This document shows, one piece after another, positions 25,284 to 36,053 of a stretch of 45,354 bases of DNA (position 1 is the first letter of the stretch; each line of letters starts with the position of its first letter). Both the position numbers and the translations under genes were made by a program. This stretch comes from JBIOJB01 sp044450465 (GTDB lineage Bacteria; Chloroflexota; Dormibacteria; Dormibacterales; Dormibacteraceae): contig JBIOJB010000008.1 in NCBI GenBank assembly GCA_044450465.1, forward strand, positions 1-45,354. Direction: 5' to 3'. The notes under the pieces are model-generated. The model searched no databases. It saw only the letters and a program-made list of their open reading frames with translations, and was not told the origin of the DNA.

Positions 25284-26764
25284 TGGAACCGCTCAGCTTC
25301 GAAATCAGCCGGCTCAACGCGCCGGGTCCGACGCTCCCGGCCGCCGGCGTCGATGCCCCCGGCCCGGCCGAGGCGCTGCCCAAGGAGATGCTGAGGTTGG
25401 CCGCTCCTGGGCTCCCGCGGCTTAGCGAGCCCGAGATCATGCGACATTACAGCCGCCTCGCGTCGATGAACTATTCGATAAGCGAGCAGTTCTACCCGCT
25501 GGGCAGCTGCACCATGAAATACAACCCGGTCGCGAACGAGGCTGCCGCGGCCTTGCCTGGTTTCGCCGGCCTGCACCCATACCAGCCCGAGGACACAGCG
25601 CAGGGCGCCCTCGAGCTCATGTGGCGCCTGGAAAAGGCGCTCTGCACGATCGTCGGCGTCGAGCGCGTGACCCTTCAGCCGGCGGCCGGCGCCCACGGCG
25701 AGTGGACGGCGCTCCAGATGATCAAGGCCTTCCAGCACTCGAAGGGTGAGCACCGCGACGAGGTCCTGGTGCCGGACTCTGCTCACGGGACCAACCCGGC
25801 CAGCGCGGCCCTGAGCGGCTTCAAGGTCGTCGAGGTCAAGTCTGGTCGGGACGGCCGGCTCCACCTGGAAGATCTGAGATCCAAGCTGACTGCTCAGACT
25901 GCTGCGCTAATGCTCACGAACCCCAACACCTTGGGCTTGTTCGAGCGAGAAATACTGGATATTGCGGAGCTCGTGCATGGATCGGGGGCCATGCTGTACT
26001 ACGACGGAGCCAACCTGAATGCTTTCATGGGCATCTGCCGGCCCGGGGACATGGGCTTCGACGCCGTCCACATGAACCTCCACAAGACGTTCACCACGCC
26101 ACACGGGGGCGGCGGCCCGGGTGCCGGTCCGGTCGGGGTCAAGGCCGAGCTGGTTCCGTTCCTCCCGACGCCGACAGTCGAGCATTCGAACGGGCGCTTC
26201 AGCCTCGACCACAGGCGGCCCAAGTCGATCGGCAGGGTGCGCAGCTTCTACGGCAACTTCGGGATGCTCGTGCGCGCCTACACGTACATCGTCGCCATGG
26301 GCGGGGACGGATTGACGCAGGCTTCGCGCGACGCCGTGCTCTCCGCGAACTACCTCCGCACCCAGGTCCAGGGCCACCTTGACATGCCTCATGAAGGACC
26401 GTGCATGCACGAGTTCGTCGCCAGCGCCGCTCACCTGAGCCACGACGGCATTCGGGCTCTCGACATCGCCAAGGCTCTGCTCGACCGCGACTTCTACGCT
26501 CCGACGATCTACTTCCCGCTGGTCGTACCAGAGGCCTTGATGGTGGAGCCGACAGAGACCGAGAGCAAGGCCACCCTCGACGCATTCGCAAATGCGATCA
26601 AAGAGATCGTCGCCGAGGCCCACACCAATCCCCAAAAACTCCGCGACGAGCCGAGAAACCTGCCGGTCGGAAGACTCGATGACGTGGCCGCGGCGCGCCG
26701 GATCAACAGCTATCTGCAGGGCATCAGCGATGATCCCGTACTGCGCTGGAAAGCCCCTGCCTAG
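25283..26764 (+). CDS. gcvPB: Glycine dehydrogenase (decarboxylating) subunit 2
   Basis: A 493-residue catalytic beta half of the split P protein. Conserved blocks are MNYSISEQFYPLGSCTMKYNP, LQPAAGAHGEWTAL, DSAHGTNPASAALSG, MLTNPNTLGLFE and the PLP-lysine segment HMNLHKTFTTPHGGGGPGAGP (Lys268). The C-terminal HDGIRALDIAKALLDRDFYAPTIYFPLVV is also typical. ATG 25283 overlaps the gcvPA stop (TGA at 25281-25283), so expression is coupled. A strong terminator follows 13 bp after the stop, closing the operon. Confidence 0.96.
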   Translation: MEPLSFEISRLNAPGPTLPAAGVDAPGPAEALPKEMLRLAAPGLPRLSEPEIMRHYSRLASMNYSISEQFYPLGSCTMKYNPVANEAAAALPGFAGLHPYQPEDTAQGALELMWRLEKALCTIVGVERVTLQPAAGAHGEWTALQMIKAFQHSKGEHRDEVLVPDSAHGTNPASAALSGFKVVEVKSGRDGRLHLEDLRSKLTAQTAALMLTNPNTLGLFEREILDIAELVHGSGAMLYYDGANLNAFMGICRPGDMGFDAVHMNLHKTFTTPHGGGGPGAGPVGVKAELVPFLPTPTVEHSNGRFSLDHRRPKSIGRVRSFYGNFGMLVRAYTYIVAMGGDGLTQASRDAVLSANYLRTQVQGHLDMPHEGPCMHEFVASAAHLSHDGIRALDIAKALLDRDFYAPTIYFPLVVPEALMVEPTETESKATLDAFANAIKEIVAEAHTNPQKLRDEPRNLPVGRLDDVAAARRINSYLQGISDDPVLRWKAPA

Positions 26765-26777
26765 AGGCCCCTGTTAA

Positions 26778-26798
26778 GGCCCCCGCGGGGCCATTTTT
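26778..26798 (+). terminator. Rho-independent terminator of the gcv operon
   Basis: A perfect 6-bp stem GGCCCC / GGGGCC (26778-26783 with 26787-26792) with a CGC loop is followed by ATTTTT. It separates gcvPB from the gyrB promoter. Confidence 0.85.
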
Positions 26799-26813
26799 GA
26801 GTTCAAAATCCGG

Positions 26814-26819
26814 TAGAAT
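26814..26819 (+). promoter_or_regulatory. Predicted -10 element (TAGAAT) of the gyrB operon
   Basis: TAGAAT lies in a short AT-rich patch directly after the gcv terminator. Transcription from about 26826 would give a leader of roughly 60 nt to GTG 26885. A TTGAGT at 26797-26802 is too close to serve as -35. Confidence 0.5.
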
Positions 26820-26884
26820 TTAGAGTCTGAAACTCCGCCCAGTTGACCCCTACGAGTTCTCCACGCTGGGAGGGCCGGCTTAGC

Positions 26885-28834
<1,950 letters not shown>

Positions 28835-28875
28835 AGTGTCACGAGCAGGCCGGCTCGCATAGCGCGGTCCCGGCA

Positions 28876-29853
28876 GTGAAGATAGCGGTCGACGCGATGG
28901 GCGGCGACCTCGCGCCCGGCGAGATCGTGCTAGGGGCGGCGCAGGCGGCGGCCGAATACGGCATCGACGTCTCGATCGTGGGCATCCCGGCGCAGGTGCA
29001 GCCTCTTCTGGAGCGACATCCACGCCTGCATCTAGTGCCTTGCACACAGGTCATCGGCATGGACGAGCATCCCGCCCAGGCCGTCCGATCCAAGCCTGAC
29101 TCGTCGATTAGCGTCTGCGCGCGTCTTTGCAAGGACGGCCACGCCGACGGATGGACCTCGGCCGGAAACTCAGGCGCGATCATGGCGGCGGCCCTGTTCA
29201 TCCAGGGCCGAATCAAGGGCGTCGACCGTCCGGCGCTTGGCTCGATCGTGCCCACCCAGCGGGGCTTCGCCTACTTTCTGGACGTGGGAGCCAACGTCGA
29301 CTCCAAGCCTGAGTACCTCGTCCAGTTCGCCTCGATGGGCGCCGTCTACGCCCGCGAGATGATGCAGCGGACGGAGCCGCGGATTGGCCTGTTGAGCAAC
29401 GGCGAGGAGGAGGGAAAAGGTGACGAGCTGGTCAGGGAGACCGCCCGCCGATTGAAAGGATCACTCGCAGGCTTCATCGGCAACGTCGAACCCAAGGACA
29501 TCTATGCCGACCATGCTGATGTCGTGGTCGCCGACGGATTCGTCGGCAACATCGCCATCAAGATGGCCGAGGCGACCGCAGACCTCATCTTCAGGAGCCT
29601 GCGGGCGGAGATCCCCAGGACGACCCTCGGCAAGGTTGGTGGGCTGCTGATCCGGCCCGGCGTTCGAAAGCTCCGGGCTCGCATCGACTGGAGGGAGTTC
29701 GGGGGCGCGCCTCTGCTTGGCATCGACGGCGTGGCGGTGGTCGCCCACGGTCGGTCGGACGCTCGCGCCATGAAGAATGCGATCCGAGTTGCCCGCGAAG
29801 CAGTGGAGAACCAGCTCGTCGGTAAGATTCGGGCCGAGGTGGGAAAGGGATGA
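28876..29853 (+). CDS. plsX: Phosphate acyltransferase PlsX
   Basis: A 325-residue enzyme that makes acyl phosphate from acyl-ACP for phospholipid synthesis. It begins KIAVDAMGGDLAPGEIVLGA and contains TSAGNSGAIMAAAL, PALGSIVPTQRG, FLDVGANVDSKPEYLVQFA, LLSNGEEEGKGDELV, FIGNVEPKDI, VVADGFVGNIAIKMAE and GAPLLGIDGVAVVAHGRSD. GTG 28876 gives the normal start. The last four bases overlap fabF (ATGA). Acyl-chain handling is shared with FabF next door, although both lie between the gyrase genes. Confidence 0.95.
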   Translation: MKIAVDAMGGDLAPGEIVLGAAQAAAEYGIDVSIVGIPAQVQPLLERHPRLHLVPCTQVIGMDEHPAQAVRSKPDSSISVCARLCKDGHADGWTSAGNSGAIMAAALFIQGRIKGVDRPALGSIVPTQRGFAYFLDVGANVDSKPEYLVQFASMGAVYAREMMQRTEPRIGLLSNGEEEGKGDELVRETARRLKGSLAGFIGNVEPKDIYADHADVVVADGFVGNIAIKMAEATADLIFRSLRAEIPRTTLGKVGGLLIRPGVRKLRARIDWREFGGAPLLGIDGVAVVAHGRSDARAMKNAIRVAREAVENQLVGKIRAEVGKG

Positions 29854-31094
29854 AGAACGGGCGCACGCGTGTGGTCGTGACCGGGATGGGAACCTTGAAC
29901 CCACTCGGCAAGAACGTCGAGGAGTACTGGGACGGGCTGATCGAGGGCCGCAGCACGGCGCGCCCGGTCGAGTCCTTTCCGACCGAGCGTCTGAGCACCA
30001 AGTTCGCTTGCGAGGTCCACAACTTCGATCCTCAGGATTTCATGGAGCGCAAGGCGGCCCAGCGGATGGCCCGCTTCTCGCAGATGGCGGTGGCCGCCTC
30101 GACCATGGCCCTTGCTGACTCCGGCCTTGATCTCTCGAAAGAGGACGACTTCCGCGTGGGTGTCGACATGGGCACCGGGATCGGCGGCTTCATCGAGATG
30201 ACGCAGGGTGCCATCTCGTACGCCACCAAGAACCGGCTCAACCCGCTTTACGCGCCCATGATCATCCCGAACATGGCCGCGGCCTCGGTCGCCATGGCCT
30301 TTCACCTGCGCGGACCTAACACGACGGTGACCACGGCGTGCGCCGCGTCCACTCACACGATTGGCGACGCCACCCGGATGATCCAGCACGGAGACGCCGA
30401 CGTGATGCTTGCGGGTGGTTCTGAGGCCGGGCTGTGCGAGGTCGGCTATGCGTCGTTCAACGCCATCCGCGCACTTTCGACTCGCAACGAGGCCCCGGAA
30501 AAGGCGAGCCGGCCGTTCGACCGCGACCGCGACGGCTTCGTGCCCGGTGAGGGCGCGGGAATCCTGGTCCTCGAGTCGCGCGAGCACGCGCTGAGGCGCG
30601 GAGCTCGAATCTACGGAGAGGTGCTGGGTTTCGCACTGACGTGCGACGCGTTCCACCAGGTCGCTCCCGACGAGACTGGAGAAGCACCAGCGCGTGCAAT
30701 CTCGCTGGCCCTGAGCGATGCCGGCATCGAACCGAAAGACGTCGACTACGTCAACGCCCACGGCACCTCCACGCAGCTCAACGACGCGGGCGAGACGAAG
30801 GCGCTGAAGATCGCTCTAGGCGACCACGCCTACAGAGTTGCCATCAGCAGCACCAAGTCGATGATCGGCCACCTGCTCGGCGCCGCCGGCGCGGTGGAGG
30901 CGATCGCCACCCTCCTGACGATCAATCGTGGCATCGTCCACCCGACCATCAACTACGAGAATCCAGACCCGGCCTGCGACCTCGATTACGTGCCCAACAC
31001 GTCCCGCCGCATGGAAGTGAACACCGCAATCTCGAATGGGTTCGGCTTTGGCGGGCACAACGCGGTCGTGGTCCTCGGCAAGTATCAGGAGTAG
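29850..31094 (+). CDS. fabF: 3-oxoacyl-[acyl-carrier-protein] synthase II (KAS II)
   Basis: A 414-residue condensing enzyme that elongates acyl-ACP with malonyl-ACP. It begins RVVVTGMGTLNPLGKNVEEYW. The catalytic triad is Cys164 in TTACAASTHTI, His304 in NAHGTSTQLND and His341 in KSMIGHLLGAAGA, as in FabF/FabB. FVPGEGAGILVLE and the glycine-rich ending ISNGFGFGGHNAVVV are also present. It overlaps plsX by 4 bp. The gyrA ribosome binding site (AGGAG, 31087-31091) lies within its last codons. Confidence 0.96.
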   Translation: MKNGRTRVVVTGMGTLNPLGKNVEEYWDGLIEGRSTARPVESFPTERLSTKFACEVHNFDPQDFMERKAAQRMARFSQMAVAASTMALADSGLDLSKEDDFRVGVDMGTGIGGFIEMTQGAISYATKNRLNPLYAPMIIPNMAAASVAMAFHLRGPNTTVTTACAASTHTIGDATRMIQHGDADVMLAGGSEAGLCEVGYASFNAIRALSTRNEAPEKASRPFDRDRDGFVPGEGAGILVLESREHALRRGARIYGEVLGFALTCDAFHQVAPDETGEAPARAISLALSDAGIEPKDVDYVNAHGTSTQLNDAGETKALKIALGDHAYRVAISSTKSMIGHLLGAAGAVEAIATLLTINRGIVHPTINYENPDPACDLDYVPNTSRRMEVNTAISNGFGFGGHNAVVVLGKYQE

Positions 31095-31098
31095 CGAT

Positions 31099-33588
31099 TT
31101 GGCAGACGAAGGCAACATCGGCACGGTTTTCCAGCGAAGTCTCCAGGAGGAGATGCAGACCTCCTACATGGAGTACGCGATGTCCGTCATCATCAGCCGG
31201 GCGCTGCCCGACGTGCGTGACGGGCTCAAGCCAGTGCAGCGCAGGATCCTCTATGCCATGCATCGCGCCGGCGCGACTGCAGGCAGCCGGCACCGCAAGT
31301 GCGCGGCGTTCGTCGGCGACGTGCTCAAGCTTTATCACCCGCACAGCGACACCGCCGTCTACGACGCGCTCGTCCGCATGGCCCAACCGTTCTCGCTGCG
31401 GTATCCGCTGATCGACGGCCAGGGCAACTTCGGAAGCGTCGACGGCGACCCGCCGGCGGCGATGAGATACACCGAGGCCCGACTGGCCGGCATCACCGCC
31501 GAGCTGATGGCCGACATCGAGAAGCAGACGGTTGTGATGGGCCCCAACTACGACGGCTCGGAAGAGGAGCCCTCGGTGCTGCCGGCGCGGCTGCCGAACC
31601 TCCTGGTCAACGGGGCGACCGGAATCGCGGTCGGCATGACCACCAACATCCCGCCTCACAACTTGCGCGAGATCACATCCGGTGTGAAGCACCTCGTCGA
31701 CAACCCCGAGGCGACTGTGGACGACCTGCTCGCCTTCATCAAGGGTCCCGACTTCCCGACGGGCGGCCTGATCATGGGCACGGCCGGGATCAAGACCGCC
31801 TACTCCACCGGCCACGGGCGGATCATCGTCCGCGCCCGCCACACGTTCGAGCAGGCGCCCAACGGCCGGGAGCGGATCATCATCGACGAGCTCCCTTACG
31901 CAGTCAACAAGGCCGCTCTCGTCGCGAAGATCGCCGAGCTGGTCTCGGACCGGCGCCTTGACGGCATCGCCGACCTGCGCGACGAATCGGACCGCCAGGG
32001 CATGCGCATAGTCATCGAGCTGAAGCGTGAAGCCCGGGTGTTCACGGTGCTGAACAACCTCTACAAGCACACGACGCTGCAGCAGACCTTCGGCGTGATC
32101 ATGCTCGCGATCGTCGAAGGCCGCCCGGTAGTGCTGAGCCTCAAGCAAGCGCTGCAACTCTTCATCGACCACCGCCGCGAGGTCATCATCCGGCGCACCC
32201 GTTTCGACCTGGAGAAGGCGCAGGAGCGGGCGCACATCCTGGAGGGCTTGAAGATCTGCCTCGACCACCTGGACGAGGTGATCAAGACGATCCGAGCCGC
32301 CGCCGACACCGACGCCGCCGCCACCCAGCTGCAGACGAAGTTCGGGCTTTCCGAGCGCCAGGCGAAAGCAGTGCTCGCCCTCACGCTGGGCAGGCTGACC
32401 AGGTTGGAGCGCGGCAAGATCGATGCCGAGTACGAGGAGGTGATCAAGACGATCGCCTACCTCGAGAGCGTCCTCGCCAGCGACCAGAAGGTCAGGATGC
32501 TGATCAAGGACGAGATGGACGACCTCGTCAAGAAGTACGGGGACGACCGGAGGACCGAGGTCACTGACCAAGAGGCGACCGAGCTTTCAGCCGAGGACCT
32601 GGTGCCCAAGGAGGAGGTGGTCGTCACCCTCACCCACCGCGGCTACGTAAAGCGCCAGCCGCTGCGCGTGTTCAGAGCCCAGAAGCGCGGTGGAGTCGGC
32701 CTGAAGGGGGCGCGACCGACGGCGGGCGGCGAGGCGCCGAGTGGGACGCGCGAGGAGGACTACGCGCTGCATATGCTCACGACCCACACGCACGCCTCGA
32801 TGCTCTTCTTCACGCAGAGCGGGCGGGTGTTCCAGCTCCGAGTTCACGAGGTGCCCGAGCGCGAGCGGCAGGCCAAGGGCGTGCCGATCAACAACCTCAT
32901 CGACATCGGGCCGAACGAGCGCATCACGTCGGTCTTCGTGCGCCCGGAAACCGAGAGCGAAGCGCACTACATGCTCATGGTCACCAAGAATGGATACATA
33001 AAGAAGACGGCGCTGGCGGAATACGCCAACGTGCGTCGCAACGGTCTGATCGCCATCAACCTTCAGCAGGGCGACGAGCTCGACTGGGTGACGCCGACTC
33101 GCGGTACGGACGAGATTCTCATCGCCACCGAGCTGGGCAAGGCGATTCGCTTCAGCGAAGAGGAGGTGCGCGCCATGGGGCGCGACACCCAGGGCGTGAT
33201 CGGGATCAAGCTCGGCAAGGGCGACGCGGTGGCCGGCATGGCCGCGGTCATTGACGGCGCCGACCTGCTGGTGATCACCGAGCGCGGATATGGAAAGCGC
33301 ACCCCGGTCTCCGAATACCCGATGCACCACCGAGCGGGCCACGGCGTCTTCACGCTCAAGATCACCGATCGCGTCGGCAAGCTCAAAGCGATGCGCGTGG
33401 TCAGCGACCCCGAGGAAGAGGTGCTCGTCATCAGCGCCAGCGGGATGGTGCTGCGGACGCTGGTCGGAGCCATCTCACAGATTGGCCGGCAGACGCAGGG
33501 CGTCATCGTGATGCGCCTCGGGCCGGACGATCAGGTCGTGGCGATCGCACCCGTAGCCAGCATCGAGGAGAGCGACTCTAAGGAATGA
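31099..33588 (+). CDS. gyrA: DNA gyrase subunit A
   Basis: An 829-residue breakage-reunion subunit. It has MEYAMSVIISRALPDVRDGLKPVQRRILYAM, the active-site Tyr124 in RYTEARLAGI, and NLLVNGATGIAVGMTTNIPPHNL. The C-terminal DNA-wrapping domain has a GyrA box of the form QKRGGVG, which identifies gyrase rather than topoisomerase IV. TTG 31099 follows AGGAG by 7 nt; the frame upstream to 31036 is a shadow of fabF. In the quinolone-determining segment the sequence is HPHSDTAVYDA: Ser83 replaces the usual Gly (E. coli 81) and Thr85 the usual Ser (E. coli 83). Confidence 0.96.
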   Translation: MADEGNIGTVFQRSLQEEMQTSYMEYAMSVIISRALPDVRDGLKPVQRRILYAMHRAGATAGSRHRKCAAFVGDVLKLYHPHSDTAVYDALVRMAQPFSLRYPLIDGQGNFGSVDGDPPAAMRYTEARLAGITAELMADIEKQTVVMGPNYDGSEEEPSVLPARLPNLLVNGATGIAVGMTTNIPPHNLREITSGVKHLVDNPEATVDDLLAFIKGPDFPTGGLIMGTAGIKTAYSTGHGRIIVRARHTFEQAPNGRERIIIDELPYAVNKAALVAKIAELVSDRRLDGIADLRDESDRQGMRIVIELKREARVFTVLNNLYKHTTLQQTFGVIMLAIVEGRPVVLSLKQALQLFIDHRREVIIRRTRFDLEKAQERAHILEGLKICLDHLDEVIKTIRAAADTDAAATQLQTKFGLSERQAKAVLALTLGRLTRLERGKIDAEYEEVIKTIAYLESVLASDQKVRMLIKDEMDDLVKKYGDDRRTEVTDQEATELSAEDLVPKEEVVVTLTHRGYVKRQPLRVFRAQKRGGVGLKGARPTAGGEAPSGTREEDYALHMLTTHTHASMLFFTQSGRVFQLRVHEVPERERQAKGVPINNLIDIGPNERITSVFVRPETESEAHYMLMVTKNGYIKKTALAEYANVRRNGLIAINLQQGDELDWVTPTRGTDEILIATELGKAIRFSEEEVRAMGRDTQGVIGIKLGKGDAVAGMAAVIDGADLLVITERGYGKRTPVSEYPMHHRAGHGVFTLKITDRVGKLKAMRVVSDPEEEVLVISASGMVLRTLVGAISQIGRQTQGVIVMRLGPDDQVVAIAPVASIEESDSKE

Positions 33589-33604
33589 GCGCCCGCCTAC
33601 CGCG

Positions 33605-33904
33605 GTGACAGCGCCAGCCTGGCTCGGAGTCGTCTTGCTTGGCGTGGGGGTCGTGGCCATCGCCATTGAGGGCACGCTGGCGGCCGTCTGGACACGGCGG
33701 ATATCGCGGCGGGCAGCTGAGCTCAATCGGCGGACACAGTCCGAGGTCGCCTTGATCCAAGCGGACGTCGAGCGCCTCCGGATGGCGCTCGAGGAGTCGC
33801 GCGTCCTCTGGCAGCCGTACCGCCGACTGCTCCGATGGCTGATGCATCCGCTCACGGTCGCGCTGGTCCAGTCGTTCGTGCGGCGAAGGACGGCGTCGCG
33901 CTGA
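33605..33904 (+). CDS. Small membrane protein with coiled-coil tail
   Basis: A 99-residue protein from GTG 33605. It has one N-terminal membrane helix (WLGVVLLGVGVVAIAIEGTLAAVW), a charged helical or coiled-coil segment (ISRRAAELNRRTQSEVALIQADVERLRMALEESRVLW), and a basic C-terminal helix (YRRLLRWLMHPLTVALVQSFVRRRT). I do not recognise the family. Its stop overlaps the ATG of the following histidine kinase, so the two are coupled. A role as membrane anchor or input for the soluble kinase is an inference. It lies 16 bp after gyrA. Confidence 0.7.
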   Translation: MTAPAWLGVVLLGVGVVAIAIEGTLAAVWTRRISRRAAELNRRTQSEVALIQADVERLRMALEESRVLWQPYRRLLRWLMHPLTVALVQSFVRRRTASR

Positions 33905-34542
33905 TGCCGAAAGGACCGTCGGAAGGTTTCACTCACCAGGCGGTCGAGGATGCAATCGCTCGCGAGAGGGCCCGCATCGCGCGTGAGCTGCACGATGGAA
34001 TCGCGACCGATCTCGCGGGCGCGATCTCACTCTTCAAGGTCTACCTGGAGGCCGGCAGGTCAGAGCCCGATGAGAACCTGGCGCACGTCTTCGAGATCAT
34101 GGAACGCTTGTTGAAGCAAGTCCGAGAGGCGTTGGCCGATCTTCGCCCGGCGCCCATCGGACCAGACGGACTGACAGGAGAGCTGCGCCGCCAGGCTGAG
34201 GAGTTCTCTCGCTTGTATGGCATCAGGGTCGAGCTTTCAAGCAACGGCACGGAGGACATGCTCCCGTCGCAGCAGCGAGAGGTCGTGGCGCAGGTGGTGC
34301 GCGAAGCGCTCACGAACGTGAGGCGGCACTCGGGATCGTCCATCTGCAGGGTGAAGATGGGCTTCGCGGCGCGCCCCTTCCTCATCGAAGTGTCCGACGA
34401 AGGCCGAGGGATGGTCCCGAGCGGCCATGCCGGGTACGGGCTGATGGGAATGAGGGAACGCGCCGCCGGGATCGGCGGGCGCCTCGAGGTGGTCAGCACC
34501 GAAGGCCGGGGCACGACCGTCTTCCTGTTCGGGCCGGCCTAA
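33904..34542 (+). CDS. Soluble histidine kinase of the HisKA_3 (NarL-partner) type, no sensor domain
   Basis: A 212-residue kinase core. The dimerisation/phosphoacceptor helix reads ERARIARELHDGIATDLAGAI (His30), characteristic of HisKA_3. The ATPase domain has an N box in REALTNVRRHSGSS, a G1-like VSDEGRGM, and GYGLMGMRERAAGIGGRLEV before the end. No membrane segment or PAS/GAF domain precedes the kinase. ATG 33904 is chosen because it overlaps the stop of the small membrane protein; the longer frame to 33835 is a shadow of it. No NarL-type receiver gene is adjacent; the GAF-HTH protein is convergent. Confidence 0.87.
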   Translation: MPKGPSEGFTHQAVEDAIARERARIARELHDGIATDLAGAISLFKVYLEAGRSEPDENLAHVFEIMERLLKQVREALADLRPAPIGPDGLTGELRRQAEEFSRLYGIRVELSSNGTEDMLPSQQREVVAQVVREALTNVRRHSGSSICRVKMGFAARPFLIEVSDEGRGMVPSGHAGYGLMGMRERAAGIGGRLEVVSTEGRGTTVFLFGPA

Positions 34543-34551
34543 GACCGAGAG

Positions 34552-34592
34552 CGGAGATCACTCGGCTCGGATCTTGCGAGATCCGATCTCCG
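34552..34592. terminator. Nested hairpin between convergent genes, possible bidirectional terminator
   Basis: CGGATCT / AGATCCG (34568-34574 and 34579-34585, loop TGCG) is nested within CGGAGATC / GATCTCCG (34552-34559 and 34585-34592). It lies in the gap between convergent genes and lacks a T-run, so intrinsic termination is only possible, not clear. Confidence 0.4.
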
Positions 34593-34639
34593 AAGCCCCT
34601 GGGCGCCCGCTCCCGGCCATCAGGTCGTCTAGGTCCAGG

Positions 34640-35275
34640 TCACATCCCCAGCTCCCTCCTTCTAATGCCGGTGACCGGAAACGCGAGCTCGTCGGCCTTT
34701 ACCGATTCGAGCTTGCGGGCGACGCTGTCCACGAGGAGCCGTGCCCTGCGCTCGTCCAGCTGGGTGGCGCGGGCCACCTCGGGCATCGAAAAGCCGTAAC
34801 TGAGGAGCTGCGCGATCTCTCCCTCCTTCTCGTTCAACCTCGACAGAGGTCCCCGCAGGGCCGACACCAGCGGCGCGAGGGTGAACCCGAGGAGCTGCGC
34901 GTAGGCGACGTCGTCCTCCGAATACCAGTGATCTCGACGGCACCCGATGACCAGCAGTCCGATCGGCCGGCGGGCCGGCTCGACCACAGGCGCGTAGAGG
35001 ATGGACGGCCAGTCGAGCTCCCAGTCGTAGCTGGTGGACGGCTGATTGCTTTCGAGCACCGAGTTCACGACCATCGGGCGCTTCTCGTAAAGCGCTCGGC
35101 GGGACAGGGGCATCAAGGGGCGGCTGCGCAGGAGTCGCTGCGACAGCTCGGACGCGGCGATCGGCTGCAGCACCCCACCGCGGAGGTATCCGAGGACCCA
35201 GCGGTCGTGGCACAGAGATTCAAGCGCATGACCCAACCGTGATCTCGCCGCGTGCAGGTCCGGGAGCCGGCCCAT
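34640..35275 (-). CDS. GAF-like sensor with LuxR-type HTH
   Basis: A 211-residue one-component regulator candidate. Residues 1-135 read as a GAF-like fold (LESLCHDRWVLGYLRGGVLQPIAAS, MVVNSVLESNQPS, SILYAPVVEPARRPIGLLVIG). The C-terminus has an HTH resembling LuxR/GerE (LNEKEGEIAQLLSYGFSMPEVARATQLDERRARLLVDSVARKL). No phosphoacceptor receiver domain is present, so it probably senses a ligand or partner directly. ATG 35275 has TAACCT ending 6 nt upstream. It converges on the soluble histidine kinase. The HTH is somewhat divergent. Confidence 0.72.
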   Translation of the reverse strand: MGRLPDLHAARSRLGHALESLCHDRWVLGYLRGGVLQPIAASELSQRLLRSRPLMPLSRRALYEKRPMVVNSVLESNQPSTSYDWELDWPSILYAPVVEPARRPIGLLVIGCRRDHWYSEDDVAYAQLLGFTLAPLVSALRGPLSRLNEKEGEIAQLLSYGFSMPEVARATQLDERRARLLVDSVARKLESVKADELAFPVTGIRRRELGM

Positions 35276-35281
35276 CGCCGC

Positions 35282-35287
35282 AGGTTA
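35282..35287 (-). promoter_or_regulatory. Predicted -10 element (TAACCT) of the GAF-HTH gene
   Basis: TAACCT on the minus strand ends exactly 6 nt before ATG 35275, matching the leaderless spacing seen elsewhere. Confidence 0.45.
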
Positions 35288-35375
35288 TGGCCGGCCTTGC
35301 GCCCTGACCTCAGCCCAGGTTCATCGTTTCCTCAAGAAACCCTGAACCTCTTAGGTTGCCGTGGGGATTGGGGGC

Positions 35376-36053
35376 GTGACGGCCAAGTTGCTGGTCGTGG
35401 AGGACGAGCCTCGTACTGCGGCATTGACCGCGGACGTCCTGCGCAGGGCCGGCTATTCGGTCGACCTTGCGGCGAGCGGGTCGGAAGCGCTCCAGCTCAC
35501 CCGCTCGGCATCTTTCGATCTGATGCTGCTCGACTACGAGATGCCGGACATGGAGGCGCCCGAAGTGCTGGACAGCCTTCGCTCCGGCGGGGAGAGGCTG
35601 CCGTTCCCGGTGATCATCCTGACCGGCGCACGGTTCTCGCCGTCGGACCAGGTGCTCGGGCTTGAGCGCGGCGCGACGGACTACGTCATCAAGGGCACCG
35701 ACCGCCAGGTGTTGCTGGCGCGAATCCGCGGTGCCCTGAGAGAGCGAGGGCCGGCGAGCGGAGCCGTGGTTCGCGGCCGTCTGCGGGTGGACGCTGCGAG
35801 GGGTGAGGCAAGCATTGGCGAGCGGAAGCTGAAGCTGGAACGGCGCCCCATCCAGCTTCTCGAGGTTCTGGCGCGACGGCCGGGCGAGGCCGTCAGCCGG
35901 GCAGAGCTGCTCGAGCGCGTATGGGGCAGCTCGTATGCGGGGTTTGAGCACAGCCTGGAGCAGGCGGTCCATCGGGTCCGCGGCGCGCTGGCGGAGCCCG
36001 GCTGGATCGAGACGGTGCGTGGAATCGGCTACAGATTCGTCGCCCAACCCTGA
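35376..36053 (+). CDS. OmpR/PhoB-type response regulator
   Basis: A 225-residue regulator. The receiver has KLLVVEDE acidic residues, the phosphoacceptor Asp53 in LMLLDYEMPD, Thr in VIILTGA and Lys in TDYVIKGTDR. The winged-helix DNA-binding domain follows: ERRPIQLLEVLARRPGEAVSRAELLERVWGSSYAGFEHSLEQAVHRVRGAL and VRGIGYRFV. GTG 35376 starts at the conserved beta-1 strand behind a G-rich stretch; GTG 35361 adds five residues. No histidine kinase is adjacent, so it is an orphan in this view. The next gene overlaps its end by about 35 bp. Confidence 0.9.
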   Translation: MTAKLLVVEDEPRTAALTADVLRRAGYSVDLAASGSEALQLTRSASFDLMLLDYEMPDMEAPEVLDSLRSGGERLPFPVIILTGARFSPSDQVLGLERGATDYVIKGTDRQVLLARIRGALRERGPASGAVVRGRLRVDAARGEASIGERKLKLERRPIQLLEVLARRPGEAVSRAELLERVWGSSYAGFEHSLEQAVHRVRGALAEPGWIETVRGIGYRFVAQP

